From contig NC_090245.1 in NCBI RefSeq assembly GCF_037325665.1, positions 52,039,725-52,103,724 of the forward strand: a stretch of DNA of 64,000 bases. The letters are read 5' to 3'. The DNA is from Littorina saxatilis. Lineage: Eukaryota; Mollusca; Gastropoda; Littorinimorpha; Littorinidae. Of this stretch, positions 1-12,400 are shown piece after piece. Below the pieces are notes generated by a model that saw only the letters and a list, made by a program, of their open reading frames with translations, was not told where the DNA came from and did not search any database. Position numbers and translations under genes: made by a program. Position 1 is the stretch's first letter; each line of letters begins with the position of its first letter.

Positions 1-249
1 ATAGACATATGTCTCTGATGAAATACAATATTTAACATTGACGTACCGAAGTCTCAGGCATTACTGAGCTTATATTAACCAGAGACTGACATAGATGTCC
101 AAGCCGGGGAAACAAGAAAGAAGTTAATACGATGGCGGACAAAATCAAAACTAATTTGAAAATATTTGTGCAAACAGAAAAGCAAGATACAAAACAGGAA
201 GTGACCCCTCTAGGGGGCTAGTAGCGAAAGGGGTTAAAACATTTTTTTT

Positions 250-355
250 TTAAAAGGACAAAAATGTTTGCGGTATTTAGTCATCCGAAGCGTGACACTG
301 ACCTTGAGGTGCTGCTTCCGGTTCTAACCTGTGCGAAATTTTTCGTCTGTCAAAG
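250..355 (+). promoter_or_regulatory. Putative MRPL34 promoter / 5' UTR with an ETS (GABP/NRF-2-like) site
   Basis: Directly upstream of the inferred MRPL34 start codon. The motif GCTTCCGGTT at about 313-322 is the reverse complement of a CCGGAAGC ETS/GABP core, about 35 bases before the ATG. GABP (NRF-2) sites are common in promoters of nuclear genes for mitochondrial ribosomal proteins, so the context fits. No TATA box is apparent. The transcription start is not determined. Confidence 0.35.
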
Positions 356-2084
356 ATGAGCAGCCAGTTGTACAACGCTGCAAAGTAAGCATTGTGTGAT
401 TGAATTCAGACCTATTTCAGTTTACTTTATGACATGTTTGGGACGACAGCTGTGGTGCTCAGATCAGATCACAACTGTAGGCTAACTAATTCGGTGTCCT
501 GTACTTCCAAACATGCTGTCCCAAGGAGCTCCTTAGAATGAAGGATAACGTCAGCCGGTGTAACAATGTTAATTTTCACCGGAGACCAGCTTTCGTATTT
601 GGTCTTGTTGATCTCGCATTAACTCCGCACTGACCACCCCCACCAATACTTTCCGAAGTACTGATGATCGACCTTAGGTACATAACATTCATGGGGTCAA
701 ATTCGTTGTACTGTCAGCTTTCGTATTTGGCCTTGTTGATCTCGCATTAACTCCGCACTGACCACCCCCACCAATACCTTCCGAAGTACTGATGATCGAC
801 CTTAGGTACATAACATTCATGGGGTCAAATTCGTTGTACTGTATATTATTAACAATTTTGTTAAAAGAAGGCTGTGGCTAGAGACACGGATCAGTGTTCA
901 ATCCTCACCGCGTCTGCATGGTGGGTTAAGGGTGGAGATTTTTCCAATCTTTTAGGTCAATTTATGTGCCTTATCTCCCTTTGTGTGTACACGCAAGTAA
1001 AGACAGAAAAGATCCAGTAACCCATGTCAGAGTTTAGTGGGTTATGGATCGAACACGAACATACCAAGCATGCATCCTTCAAAATTGGTGGATGGCTGCC
1101 TAAATGGCGGGGTAAAAACAGTCATACATCAACAAACCCATTCTTGCAAAAAAATATGAGTGTTTCATGGCAGTTTCTGAATATATAGTATGTGTAGCAT
1201 GATCAGTGGATCGCTTATAAGGATTGTATGTTGGGATAGAAAACTTGTTTGAAAATGTTATAAGAGCCACCGGCCAGTACCATGTGATTAGTGACAAGCG
1301 TTACTCTTCTTGGTAAAGACCATCATTTTCTTCTGCCAGAACACTAACAATAAAATTAGGAATAGTTAAATGCATCCATGCACTTTGGGGACAAGATAGC
1401 TGGCGATCGAGTATTCATGCATTCAGTTTTGCACTAGTTTGCACATTAGTGTGTTTTTTACTTTGAATTATAGTTCAATTTGTCAATGAATGTAATTGTT
1501 TCAGATGCCTCGTCTGCAGCTTGCCACGGATGGGCACGTTGAAAAGCTTTCTCTCCACCATGAAACAAACTTCTACACTTGGATATGCAAGAGTGAACTC
1601 CTTTTCCACGCTGCCCACTTCAGCTACAAGAAACACACAACTCCAAACTAACAGTAACAGTCCATTTGCCCTCCCTAAAACCGGTGTATGTTTGCGTCAG
1701 GGCGGTGTCTCTCTGCTTCCCCAAGCAAGACTGCTTCATCAAGTCACACCTTTCCTCTCCGCAAGCACACCTGCACTCACACACACCCGTGGCAGAGCTC
1801 AAATCTACTACAGACCCAGTGCATGGAAACGTGTCAACAAGCACGGCATCGAGAGAAAACTGAGGACACAGGGCGGCATTGAACTTCTGTGGAGAAGGTT
1901 TCTGAAGAAGCGCCACGTCCTGACTCCATTCGATCGCATGCTGCCTGGAACGCACTACGGCCAGATCTTGCCTGACCATTACATCAAGTACAACCAGCAG
2001 CTGGTCAACCCCCAGGTCAGGAAACAGCTCCAGGAGGTGTACAAAAACAAAAGTAAAGCTAGACGGGTTGTTAGAACGAAGTGA
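356..2084 (+). CDS. MRPL34: Mitochondrial large-subunit ribosomal protein bL34m, two exons
   Basis: Exons 356-384 and 1505-2084 (donor AAA|GTAAGC, acceptor TTTCAG|A) give 202 residues ending in TGA. Residues about 111-148 (YYRPSAWKRVNKHG... RRFLKKRHVL) match the bL34 signature YxPSxxKRxNKHG...RRxLKxR, a small basic protein that threads into 23S-type rRNA near the exit side of the 50S subunit. The first ~85 residues are rich in Ser, Thr, Arg and Gln with few acids, as expected of a mitochondrial presequence plus linker. The protein is about twice the length of vertebrate MRPL34 (about 92 aa), with an extra basic C-terminal tail of about 50 residues after the core. The start ATG lies in a 29-base coding exon and is inferred from splice phase. 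The intron holds a 128-bp duplication and a SINE. The C-terminal extension could be lineage-specific. Family assignment rests on one motif block. Confidence 0.75.
587..842. repeat. 128-bp perfect-period tandem duplication in MRPL34 intron
   Basis: Copy 1 is 587-714 and copy 2 is 715-842. They begin with CAGCTTTCGTATTTGG and differ at only about two positions, so the duplication is recent. No coding content is seen. Confidence 0.9.
870..1180 (+). mobile_element. Old copy of a tRNA(Arg)-like SINE (family S1)
   Basis: The stretch TGGTGGGTTAAGGGTGGAGA and the downstream CCTAAATGGCGGGGTAAAAA match, with many substitutions, the better-preserved copy on the opposite strand at 18062-18458. The tRNA-like head is heavily decayed here. 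It lies in the MRPL34 intron. Confidence 0.65.
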
Positions 2085-2750
2085 TTTTTTTCCCCCATTG
2101 ACTTGATATTTTTCTTGTGTGAGAGTGATGTGGGGAAGGATTATTTTTCTGCACACCCATGATATCATGATTCTGTCTGTGTGTGTGTGTTTGTTGGGGG
2201 GGGGGGGGGGGGGGGAGAGAAGTTTGAGTTCTATTTCAATTTCAGAGTGCTGACTGAGTGATTCTGTGTATGTCTGCATGCATCCTAATGTTTAACAGAC
2301 TTACAAGTATTTGTCAAGCAAAGTTTGTAACCTTGCTGTATGTAAACAGCCAAACATATACGTTACGATATGAATAACATTTTTACCTGACTATGATTCA
2401 AACAATAAGAACTGTCACTCTTGTTGCGTTTGGTATCATTTTAATGTGATGTTGGCTTTTCTGTCCCTATGGTATGAAGAAATGCAGTAAAAATTTGAGA
2501 CAGCTTGATTTATTGATTAGTTTACTTTCATGACGCTAAGAGGAGTAAAAAATTTTTTTGCATATTATCGGACCAGTTTCACAATGAAAATGTTAGCATG
2601 GTTGACTCAAACAGAAACCGTGAGTGGATAGGCCTTTTTACAATTTAAAAAAGATTGTTACTTACACTCTGGAAGGGATTTGGTTGCTTGTCCTCTTATT
2701 AGCTGCTTGAATGATTTGTCCTTTGAATGAATATTACTGTGAATTGAACA

Positions 2751-2836
2751 AATAAATAATTTGATTTCAATATATGTCAATGTTTTTTTTTCAAGTCTAT
2801 GTGTGTCTGCTGTGAGTATGAATGATTCCGAATAAA
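2751..2836 (+). terminator. Candidate poly(A) signals for MRPL34
   Basis: AATAAA occurs at 2751-2756 and again at 2831-2836, about 670-750 bases after the MRPL34 stop. Either could end the transcript. A G homopolymer at about 2197-2216 lies in this 3' UTR. No cDNA evidence is available. Confidence 0.35.
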
Positions 2837-4474
2837 GATGGTTACTTCCAAGTTCAGCTGAGCAGCAAGCTACATATAGCGGATAAAGATGTGATGTGCT
2901 CTCTCTCTCTCTCCGTCTTTCTCTCCAGCCAACATTGCATTCTTTCTCATAGTTTATTGATATAAGCTTTGAAAGACAAATCAGACATTTCATGTTTCAC
3001 GACAAACTTCGTTACAATGATGATGCTCCAAAACTCCATATTACAGTAAAAGCAGTACATTAAATGAATGATTGAAAGAGTGCATTTTGGAACTTAACAT
3101 ACACAAACCTTCCATTGTAGCAGTAACTCTAGACAGTTTTTCTGATATGCTTTAAAAGCTTTAGCAGAGGACAAAATAGTTTAGCAGCCGTACTCATAAC
3201 TGCCGTATTTATTTGTTTTAGATGTTATTGTGTAACATGTGGCCAATCTTCCGTTTTTTTGGCTGCCATCAATCCTCCATCCTTATTTCAACAATTATTT
3301 ATTCCTTTTACTTTGAAACACTTTCCTAATAATTATCAGCTAATGTTTTGAATCCTTTAGAATCTCAAAACAGAGTTTTCCAAATGGTAGGCAGATCTGA
3401 ACTAATCTGTAAAACAAATCTCTGAGTGGGATCGGCATCTGTTCTCCTCTTTACTGATAGGAAAGGCAAGGTTCGAAAGGCAAGAAAGGTTTATTTATGT
3501 AACATTCAAATCAGAACACAATCAAAAACAGACATAAATGGTCAAGTTTCTCAAGTGAGTAAACAACACATAAATACGGAAATGGGAATGATTGTGTCTG
3601 TTGTATATATGTTGTTTAACCATTTTCAAGACTTATAAGCCGATAATCTGTGACTATTATTGACCATGTTTTGAAACAAACAATCCATAAATTAACCTCC
3701 CCTATTTATGACCATTGACTTTCGAACATTGGCAGTATGTCGGTTTGAGGTTTCCTTTTTTGCCAGTAAAGACATTCGAGCAACCTTATCATTTACTGAC
3801 CTTACCATTCAATAATCTGAACAATCCGAATGCTGTGACTGATACATGTACTATCATAAACATGCAACATAACCTGCGATGAGTATTTCACAAAACCATC
3901 TGTACATACATAAACTTGCCTCGATTAGTATCAATAAAAACCCTGTGTATATAACACAAAATAATTCACAGAACATATAAACCATTTCGCAATAAACTAT
4001 CATCACAGAATACAGATCTCTCATCAAGATATACATCAGCAAAACAAACAAAAAAAGAACCATAGAAGAAAAGGGTAAAGTGCCTCACAAAAACAAAAAA
4101 CTGTGTATTACAAGAAGCAAAATAAGACATGATTATGTGAATAGCAACAAGATAAGATCATAAATGATTATGAATTGTATAAATAACTGATAGAACAAGG
4201 AAAATTGTGCACGCCTTAACGTGGTCTATCAAGCTGCACCATTCAAGCTGTGTACACGTCTTCTACAGCGTTCAAATCTTCCGCTTTGATGAAAGTTGTC
4301 AACCCAAAACCCTTCTCCAGCCTTTACGTATTGATTTCAAGACATGCGTTGCAAAACAGCACCTCATTCCTGCTGGCAACTTTCAAAATAGCTGTCAAGA
4401 AAAAACAGAGGGGTCAAGACGTGTGGGCATTACAGCATGAATGGCAACACGTTTACTGAACCAACATCAAACTC

Positions 4475-4567
4475 GGTGTGACAGGGGTTATGGCCCAGTG
4501 GTTATTGCACTGTTCTGCAGTGTTTCTAGGGTTGAGTTTGATCCCTTGCTGGGGCAAGAGACAGACT
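4475..4567 (+). mobile_element. tRNA-like SINE head, interrupted by a later SINE
   Basis: GGCCCAGTGGTTATTGCACT resembles an A box and GGTTGAGTTTGATCCC resembles a B box, arranged as in a tRNA-derived SINE. The body is cut by the insertion at 4568-4929. The target sequence AAGAGACAGACT is duplicated on both sides, so the older element resumes at about 4942. Confidence 0.55.
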
Positions 4568-4929
4568 TTCTTTATTTGGTGTTTAACGTCGTTTTCAACC
4601 ACGAAGGTTATATCGCGACGGGGAAAGGGGGGGAGATGGGATAGAGCCACTTGTTAATTGTTTCTTGTTCACAAAAGCACTAATCAAAAAATTGCTCCAA
4701 GGGCTTGCAACGTAGTACAATATATGACCTTACTGGGAGAATGCAAGTTTACAGTACAAAGGACTTAACATTTCTTACATACTGCTTGACTAAAATCTTT
4801 ACAAACATTGACTATATTCTATACAAGAAACACTTAACAAGGGTAAAAGGAGAAACAGAATCCGTTAGTCGCCTCTTACGACATGCTGGGGAGCATCGGG
4901 TAAATTCTTCCCCCTAACCCGTGGGGGGT
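4568..4929 (-). mobile_element. SINE-like retroposon, family S2, near full length
   Basis: Flanked by a perfect 12-bp target duplication AAGAGACAGACT (4556-4567 and 4930-4941). On the minus strand it runs from CCCCCCACGGGTTAGGGGG to an AAATAAAGAA tail after GACGTTAAACACC, which is typical of LINE-mobilised SINEs. It is nearly identical to 9768-10133. No tRNA head was recognised, so the 5' origin is unknown. Confidence 0.8.
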
Positions 4930-7091
4930 AAGAGACAGACTGTAAAAAACAGTTTCTCCAGGACAACCGCCTGTATGCAATCCCATTACTGCCTATCTTT
5001 CCTTTGTGTGCATAACGTGCACCCAGATCTACATGCATTATGTAACAGATCCCACAATGACAGCCATTACTGACATCAGAAATCATGCAAATGTACAATG
5101 GAACAAGGCAGTGGTCAGTGATTGTAAGTCATAGAAACAGAAAAACAATCAACCAAACAAACAAAATCAACCAAACAAACAAAAAGCAATCCTCCACTGA
5201 TACTGTGCAGAGAAAATACTGATTACGCTTGAGCTGGAGCAAAGTTTACTGTTACCATTTGCATGTTAATAAAGAACACTCTACATCATTTCATTTCATT
5301 TCATCCCTTTGCTTGAAATTAGTGGTACCCTCCCAACAGAAAGGTAGCAGCAACATGAGTCGCGCTATCCAGATGCATGCGTTTAGATGATATCAGCCAC
5401 CTGCAACTTTTGGCAGAATGACAGGTTGCTTATATGACACAGGTTGTTTATGTGACATCCTTAGCGTATCACCAATTCTTGTCCCAAATAGAAACATTTT
5501 CTGAGAGGACGTTAACTCCCCCCTTTAGTTAGTTATGTGACATGGCTACCATCTCTGATTCATTACCTAAAGTTGACCCATGGCCATCCCGGCCTGGATT
5601 CGAAACTGTTACCCGAGGAGTACAAGTCCAGCGCTCCCCCAACTGAGGTACCAGTCCCAATCATTCAACATTAAGATGTTCTACCAAGACAAGAGCTGCT
5701 GCGCTGTGAAACAAGTTTGCATTATCTGGAGGGGAACGCCAATCAGTCCACCTTAAACCAGTTTTCACTTTCTACATGTAAAGTGATTTGTGACCGATAC
5801 ATTGAGAAGAAAAAAAAGCAAGAATGCTTGGAAGGACTTTCCCGCCTTTATTTTCCTGTTCTTCTAGCTGAAAACAAACAAACTCTGATATAACAGTACT
5901 TAATACTTTATGTAGCTTTGTAACATATGTTATATTGCAAAAGAAGAACGTTTGAGGAAATGAACAACAGATAAATATCAAGCAAAAACAACAACACTGT
6001 ACCCTTTCAAGTCAACTCGCAAACTCCAAGCGTCGTAATTTTTGATGATACATCATTACATGTACCCCCTTGTCTGTTGCATTGTCAAAGAAAGACTTTC
6101 CTCAAAGTATCTGAAGCACGTCTCTCACTTTCAGACAGAAAAGACAGGGGATACACAAACCAAATGAAAATATTCTTATAATCAGAATCCAATTCAATAA
6201 AGATTTTATGATAAAGATTGGACCTGGAAATGTTTACATTTCTGCAGTGTGTTTACATTTTTGTAGCTTGATGTAATCAAAAGACACATATCAATTCTAA
6301 ATAACAAAAACTTGCCTTCTCTTGTAAGCACTACAGTTTCTATGAATATACAAACTATGACAAGTGTAAAACAGAAGGGTGGATTCTTATTAATTATCTC
6401 AATGAGGTAAAAAAAACACGGTACCATCCAATGTAATAACACAAGTATTTTACACAAACTGTTAAAACACACACACATGGTAATGGAACATAAATGTTCT
6501 GCATTTTCTGACTACTAAATACAGAAAAATGATTCTCATCTAAATTTAATAAAATTAATTGGTAAGCACAACTACTTTTGTTCAGTTCTGGAGCTTTGCT
6601 CAAAGACTCTTGTTACCTGGAAACCAACTTGACAATTCCTTAAACTAAGCAAAAACACAACAACTTTTGTTGTTGTTAAAAGAAATTCTTCTACAGGCAG
6701 ACAATATCCTTTTAAGTACTTGTGCCTTCTGTGTTGACATTGATAACATAAATATTTTACAATCACAACCTAAGAGATTTTAAGGAAATAACTTTTACTA
6801 TAAACAATGTTGCTACAGAATAAAACAAATTAATCAAATTAATAAATAATTTTTTCAAAAACGTATATCACATCTGTAAAAATGTCAGCTTCACTAGCAT
6901 GCACATTTTATCGTAAAAATAGATTTCACCTGTCTGTTCAAGCTTGGGGGAAATTCCTGAATGTTGTACAATATACCAATGATAAAAACAGTGAGAAAAA
7001 CTTTAGCAAAATGTTGATTCTCTCAAATGTTTTATGCAAGTATGTCTAGGAAAAGGTTTCTCAATAATGGTCAAAGATATTTTGCAGACTT

Positions 7092-7284
7092 TCTTTCTTT
7101 ATTTATTCGGTGTTTGACGTCGTTTTCAACCGTTTAAGGTTATATCGCGACGGGGAAAGGGGGGAGATGGGATAGAGCCACTTGTTAATTGTTTCTTGTT
7201 CACAAAAGCACTAATCAAAAAATTGCTCCAGGGGCTTGCAAGTAGTACAATATATGACCTCACTGGGAGAATGCATGTTTCCAG
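7092..7284 (-). mobile_element. 5'-truncated S2 SINE-like copy
   Basis: Shares the 3' half of the S2 family (GGTTATATCGCGACGGGGAA in plus orientation) and is flanked by the 14-bp duplication TATTTTGCAGACTT at 7078-7091 and 7285-7298. It lacks the 5' half, the usual outcome of incomplete target-primed reverse transcription. Confidence 0.8.
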
Positions 7285-7856
7285 TATTTTGCAGACTTCA
7301 AACAATGATTCACAACAAAGCACAAATGTACACAGACAGGAAGTAAACTTAAATCAGTTGGAAGCAACTTCTTTGTTTGTCAACAACAACAAAATCTCAA
7401 GAAAAACATCCTTTCCTCTAACTGATTGTTCATATATCAGATTTGTAAATCTCATACAGAAAAATTGCATACTGAATCAATCACTGTTATAAGACGTGGC
7501 AGAAAATGTTTACAGTTGGTCATGATGAGTAATTTAAATGAGGTCATGTATGATGCGCTCAAAGCACTGCTTTCATATACGGCATATACGTAACATTTTA
7601 AAAGAATGTGTGCTTTTTAAATATTCTCTCTCTTAACTGCAGACTAGCTGAAATCGCACAGGTTACAAAATTCCAACTATCTTGCCAAGAAAGCTCCTAG
7701 ATCATTCTTTCCATCTTTCTGTTGCAGAGTAAATGATTGTAAGCAGAACTAAATGCAAAATAAAGCCAAGCACAAATAAAAACATGGAAAAATAAGCCAG
7801 CATTGCACAATGTCATGTCAAACCATGTTGAAATCACTTCAAACCAATTTTTGAGA

Positions 7857-7857
<1 letters not shown>

Positions 7858-7890
<33 letters not shown>
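7858..7890 (+). repeat. 33-base poly(G) tract
   Basis: An uninterrupted G homopolymer. Similar long G or C runs occur at about 2197, 26297, 29641, 30009, 44839, 45178, 45850 and 59563. Confidence 0.95.
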
Positions 7891-7891
<1 letters not shown>

Positions 7892-9457
7892 ATTGGACAT
7901 GGTTGATAGTTTATGTTTGTTCAGACACTGGGTTGAAAAGAATGCAGTTTGACATGAGAGGCAGCAAAGAAATGGACCAGTGAACAACAGGCAAAGAAAT
8001 GACAGACGGCGAAGTTTGGCACGAAGTGGCTAGTGCACTGAGCAGGCACAAAGCAGTAAAACGCAAAGCCAACAGATCAGTAGGTGCATCAACATACTCA
8101 GTGGTGCGGTTAATTGTGAAGACAAATGATACCTTGTGAAGACAAATGATACCTCGTTCTTCCTTTTCATGCCTCATTAAGATGACGAATTTCTTATTCA
8201 TGATTTGTTTACTTTGCTGTGTGACAGAACATTCTGTTGAACACTGAATACTTCAGCAGACAAGAGATAATCATTTCATCGTGGCTAAAACAGGACAGAG
8301 CACGGCTCTGATCCGCCTACGTCGTGCATTACAAAGCAGAAACTACACACACATATTTAGCAGACTTTCCAACTTCACAGTGTGAATCAAGACTTGGACT
8401 CCTAGATCCTGGCATTCTACTATAAGCTTGATCAATAAAACTTGCTGTGCATGAGCCAGCCTGTCTATTTGCGACACAAAGTGTCAAGTACATGTATATC
8501 TATGAACCAACCCCCCATGACAGCAAAATATGCAGCCAATAATAAATACACCACCCACCTGATATATACTTTTTTCCCAATGTTACATCAATGTATAAAT
8601 CAAAATGGACACAAAATGGGGGAATGTAATACTGACATGCCTGTCTTCTGTAGGGCAATAACGCATACAGAAAAGGACCAAAACTGACATGCACAGAATA
8701 CTTGATTGACATGATGTATGGTTCTTGTGGGGGAAGGGGGGAGAGGAGAGGAGTAACCTTGCATCAATCAAAAAAATAATGACAATTTCGTGAATCTCCA
8801 AAAAAAGACACGGACGACTGGCTGAAATCATGTACAATCCAAGACAGTAAAACACTGCCATGATTCCAACAGCATATTAAAAAAAAAATCTCATGCACTC
8901 TCTGCTGTTAATGCAGCTGAAGCCTTCATAACAATTCATAGAAGCCCACATCACCCTAAAAGATTTTGTAACATGTAAATATCTTTCTCCCAAATGACGA
9001 TGACTTTGGCCTTTATGATGATAACAACGACAGTAATGACAATGAAAAAAAATGAATGAAACGGTTTGCACATACCTGACTCGGTATACCAGGTCATGAT
9101 GCTGTGAAAATGTGAGATACGACAGGTATGTAAAATGACAACTACTCAGGATCGCTATGCTATCAACAACTGTAATGACAACAAAGAAAGTGAGAGATGC
9201 TTGTTTTGTCCCACATGATTTTGCAGATTGAAAAATACAGCACTGAGCCGAACAACGACTGATTGTGACGACTGTCCCATGATATAATCAATGGAAGGAA
9301 AAAACGTTTCTGACAAAACTGATCGATATTTCAGGCCAGACTTTGAATGTACAATACTTAATTTTAACAAATATAATGGTGATGGGGGATGTACAGAAGT
9401 AATGACGATGATGGCTTGAAGATGCGATGAAAACAAGTATGGAAGGAAACGTCAGTT

Positions 9458-12400
9458 CTATATGGAGGAGATGCAGGTTTTGATGGGTCGGACGAGTCGC
9501 AGTTCACTGCCTTGTGTGATGATAGGAAGTCCGTTCTGACGGTGGTAGTTAATAAGGTGACTCACGCTGTCAAAGATGAAGTCCTTTGTCCTCACCTGTC
9601 AAGAGAGTAAAACATTTTCTTTCAATGATTTTAACTTGAAACATTGTCCGCAAAAATGACAAATATCCATCGAAAAAAATAAAGTATGGCCAAAGTCACA
9701 CTCATCGTTTCTGTTTGTACACGATGATGTACATACCCCTTTTTAGTACATAACTGTGAGTTCTAATTCTTTCTTTCTTTCTTTATTTGGTGTTTAACGT
9801 CGTTTTCAACCACGAAGGTTATATCGCGACGGGGAAAGGGGGGAGATGGGATAGAGCCACTTGTCAATTGTTTCTTGTTCACAAAAGCACTAATCAAACA
9901 TCTGCTCCAGGGGCTTGCAACGTAGTACAATATATTACCTTACTGGGAGAATGCAAGTTTACAGTACAAAGGACATTTCTTACATACTGCTTGACTAAAA
10001 TCTTTAAAAAAATTGACTATATTCTATACAAGAAACACTTAACAAGGGTAAAAGGAGAAACAGAATCCGTTAGTCGCCTCTTACGACATGCTGGGGAGCA
10101 TCGGGTAAATTCTTCCCCCTAACCCGCGGGGGGTGTGAGTTATAATCAAAAAGGGTGATCAATAAGTGTTCATAATAAAAATTGTTATACAGTTTACACA
10201 ATCTACCGCTAACAAACTGAAATGGATAAAAGCTATTACTGTTAGTGGGTTTTTTTTCTCTTTTTTTTCTGAATGTATTAAAGTCATTTTATGCATTGTT
10301 TTTACCATATTTTTTGTAACTACAAGGTTGTTTGTGATACAAGGCGCAACCCCCCCCCCCCCCACCCACTTATAACTTAAAAATGAGAAGCATCCACAGA
10401 TCAGTCGCAAGCAAATAGAATAACACTAGAAAATATGCGGCAAGATCAAAGTCACTGGACACTCTCCCTGCCCTTACCAATCCCACTACACCGGCCAGCT
10501 GAGTGCCCTTTTAATTAAAAAAACAAACACTGACCACATGTCAATCAATGATATTTTCAGCTGAGACCAACTGTTTGCCCTTGTTTCCTTGTTTACAGAC
10601 AACAACCTTGTGACCCCTGGTCAGTGATCGATAATTTCTGCTTAGGCCAACGCCTTTGATGTCTGATAAGGATGGTCCTAGGTAGATGCCGTGTGTTGTG
10701 ACTAGCTGTGCCATATGATAAAGCTTACTGCGTAGTATGATACAGTGGAACCCCCCAATTTAAGATTCCCTCCTTTTTTCAGACTTCATGTTCATAGCCT
10801 TTGTAAATTTACCCCCATTTAAGACTTCCTCCTTTTTAAGACCTGATTTTCTCAGATTTGTTTAGGTCTTAAAAAAGGGGGGGTTCCACTGTATGCATAA
10901 GAACTTTATTTCAATCTTGCTTGCACTCACAATTCCTTCTGGATCCACCAGAAGCAGATGACGAACGTTGCCGCTCTGCTTGCCACTCAGCACAAACTGT
11001 GTGGTGCTGTTGCTGCTCTCTCTCACCAGGAAATCCCCGTCCAGTTCCAGCAGCTTCTCCGCCTACACAAACCAGGAAATACACACATGTGGAAATTGCG
11101 TCTGAAATGTTGTTCATGGTGTCTATAAGCTTAAGGACTAAGATTCTGCTATTAAAATCATATCATTAATATAAGTATCATCACTGATCACATGTTTGCA
11201 ATTGTAAGCTTTCCGATAAAAAAAGGAGAAAACCTTCCTGGTTACATGACTGTTATGGCATTCAGTTAAAACAAGAGGCGAAGCCTTCAAGGCTCACGTA
11301 AGAAATCGACAAACAGTAACACAAACTCAATCACTCCGTCACACATACACACACACACACACAGTAAGCATAGGTGACACTGTGCAAGAAAGCGATACAC
11401 TAGATCTAGATCTGAATGGCCGATTTCGAAGAAAAAAATAGTCTCGGCCCGCTCAAAATAACAATGACCGAGACTTTCAGTAATTCCTTCGCGTGACGTC
11501 CAACCCTCTTACGTCATAATGTGATGTCTTCAAATGTTGTGACGTCTTCAAATGTTAAAGTTTCTACCACAGACATACATACATACGCACGCACGCACGC
11601 ACAGACAGACAAAAGTTAGCATCGCATAGGCTACGCTTACGTGAGCCAAAAACTAAAAAAACACTATCAAAGCAAATTACTGAATAGCACAGAAAATATT
11701 TGAGCACAGAAAGTATATAAGCAGCCTAAACTGGGGGACGCCAACAGCAAAAAATACTGAGTGGCACTTTGCCAAAAGATGCATACGATGCTCAGACTAT
11801 TCTTCTCAAGATCTTTATAGTACAAAGATGATTTTTCAAAATGATACACTTTTGTGTTAAAGGTACTGAACTTGTCAAATCCAGGTGCACGGAGATCCTG
11901 GGGCTTTTAGTCATACCTCAGGCAGCTATCCATTAGAAGAACTACCAAGTTTCATTGACTTGCACAAAAAGAGTCAAGAACTGCGATTTTTTTACAAATT
12001 AATTTCGTACTCGGACCCGGCTGGTCTTGACCTATTTTTGGATCTAAATTTAGATCAAGTAGATCACCACATCATGCACAAAAAGACACGTCACTTAGCA
12101 AACTATGTCAGACGTCATCATGAGTTTGTGTAAAACAAAATGGAGGCCGGAATCACTCAAGTTGAATCGAACTCCGACCAAACACCACACTAGGTTAATT
12201 TATGCACTCGCGTGAACAAGAAACTGTCGAGCTTCACAGATGTCGTCGTTGGGTAGTTTTGGGTTTGTTTTACTACCATAGGAGGATTTTTCAACTGTAA
12301 ATGCACTCAGCTGCAACAAAAACGCAAAACGAAGGCTGTGAGCTGCACTGTGCCTTTAAGGTAAAAGGTGGCATGGAATTTTGGTCCAAAATCATTCCAG

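Larger units (their letters stand above)
2085..9457. other. Convergent intergenic flank between MRPL34 and Shc
   Basis: No supported gene is seen. The region presumably holds both 3' UTRs, three copies of one SINE-like family (4568-4929, 7092-7284, plus 9768-10133 just inside Shc), a decayed tRNA-like SINE head at about 4475-4567, a 33-base G tract at 7858-7890 and otherwise AT-rich sequence with short chance ORFs. A TTTATT at about 5844 (AATAAA on the minus strand) is one possible Shc poly(A) signal. Confidence 0.6.

Noticed and set aside
132-221. 29-codon ORF starting ATGGCGGAC upstream of MRPL34
   Set aside because: Good start context but no similarity, no donor and no continuation; more likely chance or a 5' leader ORF.
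1620-2279. 219-codon ORF opposite MRPL34
   Set aside because: Shadow of the ribosomal protein exon on the other strand, with low-complexity ends.
8442-9436. Overlapping 70-93-codon ORFs downstream of Shc
   Set aside because: Non-conserved, biased composition, in the presumed 3' UTR or flank of Shc.
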